Part shown: in pieces, positions 60,216 through 64,000 of the stretch | Layout of the letters: the number at the start of each line of letters is the position of its first letter | Numbering within the stretch: position 1 is the first letter of the stretch | Assembly: GCA_021151685.1 (NCBI GenBank) | Contig: JAGKWS010000001.1 | Span: forward strand, 1-64,000 | Direction of reading: 5' to 3' | Source of the DNA: Chitinophagaceae bacterium | GTDB lineage: Bacteria > Bacteroidota > Bacteroidia > Chitinophagales > Chitinophagaceae | DNA length: 64,000 nucleotides | The notes under the pieces: model-generated | Database searches by the model: none | What the model was told of the DNA's origin: nothing | The model's input: only the letters and a program-made list of their open reading frames with translations | Position numbers and translations under genes: made by a program

Positions 60216-62831
60216 TCAAGCCTTCACTTCATCATTATTCCGTATAGCCACTATTCCGTCAAACACATCTATCAACACCGGCTTGCTTTTATCTATATCC
60301 CCTGCAATTATCTTTTTACTCAGCAAATTGATGATATCCTTTTGTATCACCCTCTTCAGTGGTCGGGCACCATATTGCGGGTCAAAACCACGGCTAACCA
60401 GGTAATCAAGCGCATAATCGGTAAAGTCGAGGGTAATACCCTGTTGCAGCAACTGCTTCTTCAACCCTTCCAACTGTATACGGATGATACCCTTTATTTC
60501 CTTACGCATCAGCGGATGAAACATAATGATATCGTCTACCCGGTTCAGAAACTCTGGTCTTAAGGACTGCTTCAACACTTCCATTACTTGTTCGCGGGTG
60601 GCCTCGGTTACCTCATCTACATCCTTACCCTCCAAATCGGCGAAATTCTCTTGTATGATGTGGCTACCCATGTTGCTCGTCATGATGATGAGTGTGTTCT
60701 TGAAGTTCACCACCCTACCCTTATTATCCGTCAACCTACCATCATCCAGCACCTGTAGCAGTACGTTGAACACATCGGGATGGGCTTTCTCAATCTCGTC
60801 CAGCAACACTACACTGTATGGTTTGCGTCTCACCGCCTCTGTCAACTGCCCGCCTTCGTCATAACCTACATATCCCGGAGGGGCACCCACCAATCGGCTC
60901 ACACTGTGTTTCTCCTGATACTCGCTCATATCTATGCGCGTCATCATGCTATCATCGTCAAACAGTATTTCGGCCAATGCTTTTGCCAGTTCGGTTTTAC
61001 CTACACCAGTGGTACCCAAAAATATGAAGGAACCAATCGGCTTCCGCGGGTCTTGCAACCCTGCCCTGCCACGGCGTATAGCATCGCTCACTGCTACAAT
61101 AGCCTCCTCTTGCCCCACAACACGCTTATGCAGTTCTTCTTCAAGGTTCAGCAACTTTTCGCGTTCGCTCTGCATCATTCGCTGCACTGGTATGCCTGTT
61201 GCCTTGGCCACATTTTCGGCTATATCTTCCGCATCTACTTCTTCCTTCAGCAATCGTTTATGCTGTCCGCTCATTTCGTCCAGCATCTTAGAGTACTGGT
61301 CTATGGTGGCCGCTTGCTCCTGCACCTTGCCGTAGCGTATCTCTGCTACCCTGCCATAGTTACCTTCGCGTTCGGCCTGTTCCGCTTCCAGCTTCAGTTG
61401 CTCTATATTGGTACGGGCCTTATTTATCTTATCTACCAGTTCTTTTTCCTCAGCCCATTTGGCCTTGAAGGTATCGCGCTGCACAGTAAGCATACTTATC
61501 TCCTGCCCCAGTTCTTTCAGCTTGTCGGCATCATTCTCTCTTTTTATGGCCTCACGTTCTATCTCCAGTTGCCTTATTCTGCGCTCCAGTTCATCCAATT
61601 CTTCGGGCATAGAGTTCAGCTCCAGCTTCAGCTTTGCGGCACTTTCGTCTATCAGGTCTATGGCCTTATCGGGCAAAAACCTATCGGTGATATACCTGCC
61701 CGAAAGTTCCACCGCAGCAATAATAGCTTCGTCCTTTATGCGTACCTGATGGTGCGCTTCGTAACGGTCTTTCAAGCCACGCAATATAGATATCGCATCC
61801 TCGGGCGTAGGCTCATCTACCAGTACCTTCTGAAACCTGCGTTCCAGTGCCTTGTCTTTTTCAAAATACTTCTGATACTCATTCAGCGTAGTGGCACCAA
61901 TCGCTCTCAATTCGCCACGGGCAAGAGCGGGTTTCAGAATATTGGCTGCGTCCATCGCACCTTCCATGGCACCGGCACCTATCAGGGTGTGTATCTCATC
62001 AATAAACAGTATTACAGCCCCATCGCTTTCGGTTACTTCTTTTATAACCGCTTTCAGCCTTTCTTCAAACTCGCCACGATACTTGGCACCCGCCATCAGT
62101 GCGCCCATATCCAGTGCAAAAATCACTTTCGATTTCAGGTTGTCGGGCACATCTCCGTTAATAATTCTATGCGCCAAACCCTCTACAATAGCCGTTTTAC
62201 CTACACCCGGCTCACCAACCAGTATCGGGTTGTTCTTAGACCTGCGCGATAGTATGTGCAGTGTGCGCCGTATTTCTTCGTCACGCCCTATTACGGGATC
62301 CAGCTTGCCGGCACGAGCCAGTTCATTCAAATTCTTGGCATAGCGTTGCAGCGAATTGTATTGCTGATCTGATGTTTGCGAATTGACCGTACTACCCTTT
62401 CTCAGTTCTTTGATAGCTGCTACAATTCCTTTCTCTGTAAGGCCGGCATCTTTCAGCAGTTTAGCCGTATCATCACTACCCTGCAATATGGCTATGAGCA
62501 TATGCTCTTGAGTCACAAACTCATCGCCAAATGTTTTCAGCACATTGGCTGTACGCAGCAAGGCATTATTCATCTCCCGACTCAGCGATTGTGCCGGTTC
62601 GCCACCCTGCATTTGCGGGTATCTTTTTATTTGTTCGGCCAGCTTGCTTTCTACAAACTGTACGTTTACGTTGTTTTTTTTCAGCAGATGTACTACCGGC
62701 CCTTCAGTGTCGTTGATGAGTGCCTGTAGAAAATGGGCAGTTTCTATAGCGGGGCTTTGCGCATTAAAAGCAAGCTGCTGTGCTTGCTGCACAATTTCCT
62801 GTGCTTTGATAGTGAAGTTGTTCAGATTCAT
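60216..62831 (-). CDS. clpB: ATP-dependent disaggregase ClpB
   Basis: This 871-residue chaperone has the ClpB domain order: N domain (about 1-150), AAA1 with GEPGVGKT and a DGAVILFIDEIHT Walker B, a long middle coiled-coil domain (about 405-525, ELERRIRQLEIEREAIKREN...), AAA2 with GTTGVGKTEL, and the C-terminal D2 small domain. It dissolves protein aggregates with DnaK in the cytoplasm. The middle domain distinguishes it from ClpA and ClpC. I saw no CIRCE or clear heat-shock element upstream. It is followed by the molybdoenzyme gene. Confidence 0.97.
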   Translation of the reverse strand: MNLNNFTIKAQEIVQQAQQLAFNAQSPAIETAHFLQALINDTEGPVVHLLKKNNVNVQFVESKLAEQIKRYPQMQGGEPAQSLSREMNNALLRTANVLKTFGDEFVTQEHMLIAILQGSDDTAKLLKDAGLTEKGIVAAIKELRKGSTVNSQTSDQQYNSLQRYAKNLNELARAGKLDPVIGRDEEIRRTLHILSRRSKNNPILVGEPGVGKTAIVEGLAHRIINGDVPDNLKSKVIFALDMGALMAGAKYRGEFEERLKAVIKEVTESDGAVILFIDEIHTLIGAGAMEGAMDAANILKPALARGELRAIGATTLNEYQKYFEKDKALERRFQKVLVDEPTPEDAISILRGLKDRYEAHHQVRIKDEAIIAAVELSGRYITDRFLPDKAIDLIDESAAKLKLELNSMPEELDELERRIRQLEIEREAIKRENDADKLKELGQEISMLTVQRDTFKAKWAEEKELVDKINKARTNIEQLKLEAEQAEREGNYGRVAEIRYGKVQEQAATIDQYSKMLDEMSGQHKRLLKEEVDAEDIAENVAKATGIPVQRMMQSEREKLLNLEEELHKRVVGQEEAIVAVSDAIRRGRAGLQDPRKPIGSFIFLGTTGVGKTELAKALAEILFDDDSMMTRIDMSEYQEKHSVSRLVGAPPGYVGYDEGGQLTEAVRRKPYSVVLLDEIEKAHPDVFNVLLQVLDDGRLTDNKGRVVNFKNTLIIMTSNMGSHIIQENFADLEGKDVDEVTEATREQVMEVLKQSLRPEFLNRVDDIIMFHPLMRKEIKGIIRIQLEGLKKQLLQQGITLDFTDYALDYLVSRGFDPQYGARPLKRVIQKDIINLLSKKIIAGDIDKSKPVLIDVFDGIVAIRNNDEVKA

Positions 62832-62958
62832 TTGTTGTTCGTTTCCCTATACATCATAAAAACTGTTCCAAACCAACAAACAGGCCATAATGTCGCTATT
62901 TTTTATAATACAACGCCATTCTGGCACAAATCATTTACAAACGGTGCCATTTCGGCCC

Positions 62959-62993
62959 AAAAAAAGCAAGAGCTGCCCGGTTAAGAGCAGCTC
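62959..62993 (-). terminator. Intrinsic terminator of the T9SS protein gene at 63020
   Basis: GAGCTGC/GCAGCTC arms with a loop of about ten bases (62970-62993), followed on the minus strand by TTGC and seven T, lie 27 bases beyond the stop at 63020. Confidence 0.75.
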
Positions 62994-63019
62994 CCGCAAA
63001 TACATTATGCAATATATCA

Positions 63020-64000
63020 TCAATTCATTTTAGAGAATCGTACAGTCTTCAATAACTGATTTTGGCTATCAAACACCATCATCAGGTACACACCATTGGG
63101 CAAATGGCCTACTTCTACACTTGTAGCCTTCTGTGCCGGCACCACCATACGACCATCTGGTGCCGCTATGGCAACTTTTACGGGCACATCTGCCTTTACA
63201 AATACTGTAGTAGATGCCGGATTGGGGAATACTTCAATCGATGATATTGCAACATTACCATCTACCGAAGCAGGTGTTATCATATACACATCCGATGTAT
63301 CGGTACAGCCATTCACATCGTACACAACTACACGGTAACTACCAGCAGTTGGCGACATGTACATACCTGTGGTAGCACCGGCAATAGCTGCATCGTTACG
63401 GAACCACTGGTATGCATATGCCGTGCCCGTATACAGATAATTGCCAGTAGTATTGTAAGTTATAGAGGCAACCGGTGCATCATATACCCTTATACCCATG
63501 TACATGGCCACACAAGTGCCATTGTAAGCAGTTACACCATAGTTTCCGGCAGCAGTGGCCACATAGGTACTTGAAGTGGCACCCGGTATATCCATACCAC
63601 CCATTTGCCACTGGTAAGTTTCGGTGCCTGTTGCACCCGCCAGCATCAGATTCACACTACTTACATGACACAGTGTAGATGATGCCGGCGTAACACCCAT
63701 AGGCGGCATAGCAGGGCCAACTGTTATGGCATGTGTATTGATGTTACTACAGCCGGTTGCTCCCGTTACGCTGTAGGTAATAGTAGCGGTACCGGGCATC
63801 ATACCTGTTACCAAACCACTGGCACTACCAATAAAAGCTACAGTAGCATCACTACTACTCCATGTGCCACCCGCAGTAGGGTTGGTAAGCCATATGTTTG
63901 CACCGCTACATACCGTACTATGCCCTACCGTTGCAGCAACCACTGGTATTGCATTTACCGTAACAGCTTTGGTAACACTGGTAGCACAGCCCGGATAGTT
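63020..64000 (-). CDS. C-terminal part of a large secreted T9SS protein (cut by window edge)
   Basis: The window ends inside this gene; 326 residues plus the stop are visible and the frame is open to base 64000. The visible part holds an Ig-like Big_2-type unit (GGTWSSSDATVAFIGSASG, then GTATITYSVTG), two more repeat units with YQWQMGGMDIPGATSSTY and YQWFRNDAAIAGATTGMY, and a type A T9SS sorting domain (SIEVFPNPASTTVFVKADVPV ... VYLMMVFDSQNQLLKTVRFSKMN). It is a modular cell-surface protein of unknown ligand. A terminator follows. Confidence 0.9.
   Translation of the reverse strand, partial: NYPGCATSVTKAVTVNAIPVVAATVGHSTVCSGANIWLTNPTAGGTWSSSDATVAFIGSASGLVTGMMPGTATITYSVTGATGCSNINTHAITVGPAMPPMGVTPASSTLCHVSSVNLMLAGATGTETYQWQMGGMDIPGATSSTYVATAAGNYGVTAYNGTCVAMYMGIRVYDAPVASITYNTTGNYLYTGTAYAYQWFRNDAAIAGATTGMYMSPTAGSYRVVVYDVNGCTDTSDVYMITPASVDGNVAISSIEVFPNPASTTVFVKADVPVKVAIAAPDGRMVVPAQKATSVEVGHLPNGVYLMMVFDSQNQLLKTVRFSKMN

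Noticed and set aside
60780..62252. Open frame of about 490 residues on the plus strand inside clpB
   Set aside because: It is fully antisense to clpB, which is certain from its domain motifs; the translation shows no family signature.

Overview
This 64 kb window is a stretch of chromosome from a Bacteroidota bacterium, most likely of the class Chitinophagia (order Chitinophagales); the rank below phylum is inference. The evidence is several secreted proteins with type IX secretion (T9SS) C-terminal signals, a PorP/SprF-family protein, two PorT-family beta-barrels, a large outer-membrane receptor of the TonB-dependent type, DUF4476 and DUF4349 proteins, weak Shine-Dalgarno sites, and promoter candidates of the TTG-N19-TAn(n)TTTG type. 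Most of the window is housekeeping or envelope biology with few signs of recent transfer. I saw no rRNA, tRNA, CRISPR array, insertion sequence with a transposase, or prophage.

Layout. 1-3.2 kb: the end of frr, a fatty-acid hydroxylase-family membrane protein, a small membrane protein and pyruvate kinase. 3.1-4.5 kb: a phosphoesterase and an HxlR regulator divergent from a DoxX-like membrane protein, with a repeated NTATAC operator-like array between them. 4.5-5.1 kb: a gene-free patch of hairpins and a truncated copy of an interspersed element. 5.1-11.1 kb: a TatD-like hydrolase coupled to tcdA, a second element copy, a lipoprotein, a LysM protein and two glycosyltransferases. 11-17.3 kb: a six-repeat NHL T9SS protein, an orphan histidine kinase, a third element copy, two uncharacterised envelope proteins and hemL. 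17.5-23.3 kb: a DUF4476 protein, two tandem PorT-family barrels, a metallo-beta-lactamase-fold hydrolase, a DUF4349 protein and two acetyltransferases. 23.4-29.6 kb: a complete tetR-tolC-adaptor-RND efflux operon with matching palindromes in front of tetR and tolC. 29.7-34.9 kb: an AT-rich accessory patch with an orphan membrane protein, a C1q-like surface protein and an McrBC-type restriction pair. 35-44 kb: DNA-alkylation repair, an M20 amidohydrolase, an outer-membrane receptor, a GH20 hexosaminidase, peptide deformylase, a YkuK-like protein and a flavin-binding protein. 44.2-48.8 kb: a 1187-residue PKD-repeat adhesin with a type B T9SS signal, translationally coupled to a PorP/SprF protein. 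48.9-55.5 kb: a phosphohexomutase, a succinate-semialdehyde-type dehydrogenase, an HD-like hydrolase, an ABC-F ATPase and a RES/Xre toxin-antitoxin pair. 55.7-64 kb: a second six-repeat NHL T9SS protein, an FdhF/YdeP-like molybdoenzyme, clpB and the C-terminal part of another T9SS protein.

The most interesting non-gene signal is a ~163 bp element with terminal inverted repeats near 4.6, 6.5 and 14.0 kb, resembling a MITE. The clearest regulatory signals are the twin TetR palindromes and the NTATAC array at hxlR/doxX. Defence functions are McrBC, whose McrB has an EVE/PUA-like N-terminal domain by my reading, and the RES/Xre pair. I found no convincing wholly new multi-gene system; the candidates worth following are in the findings.
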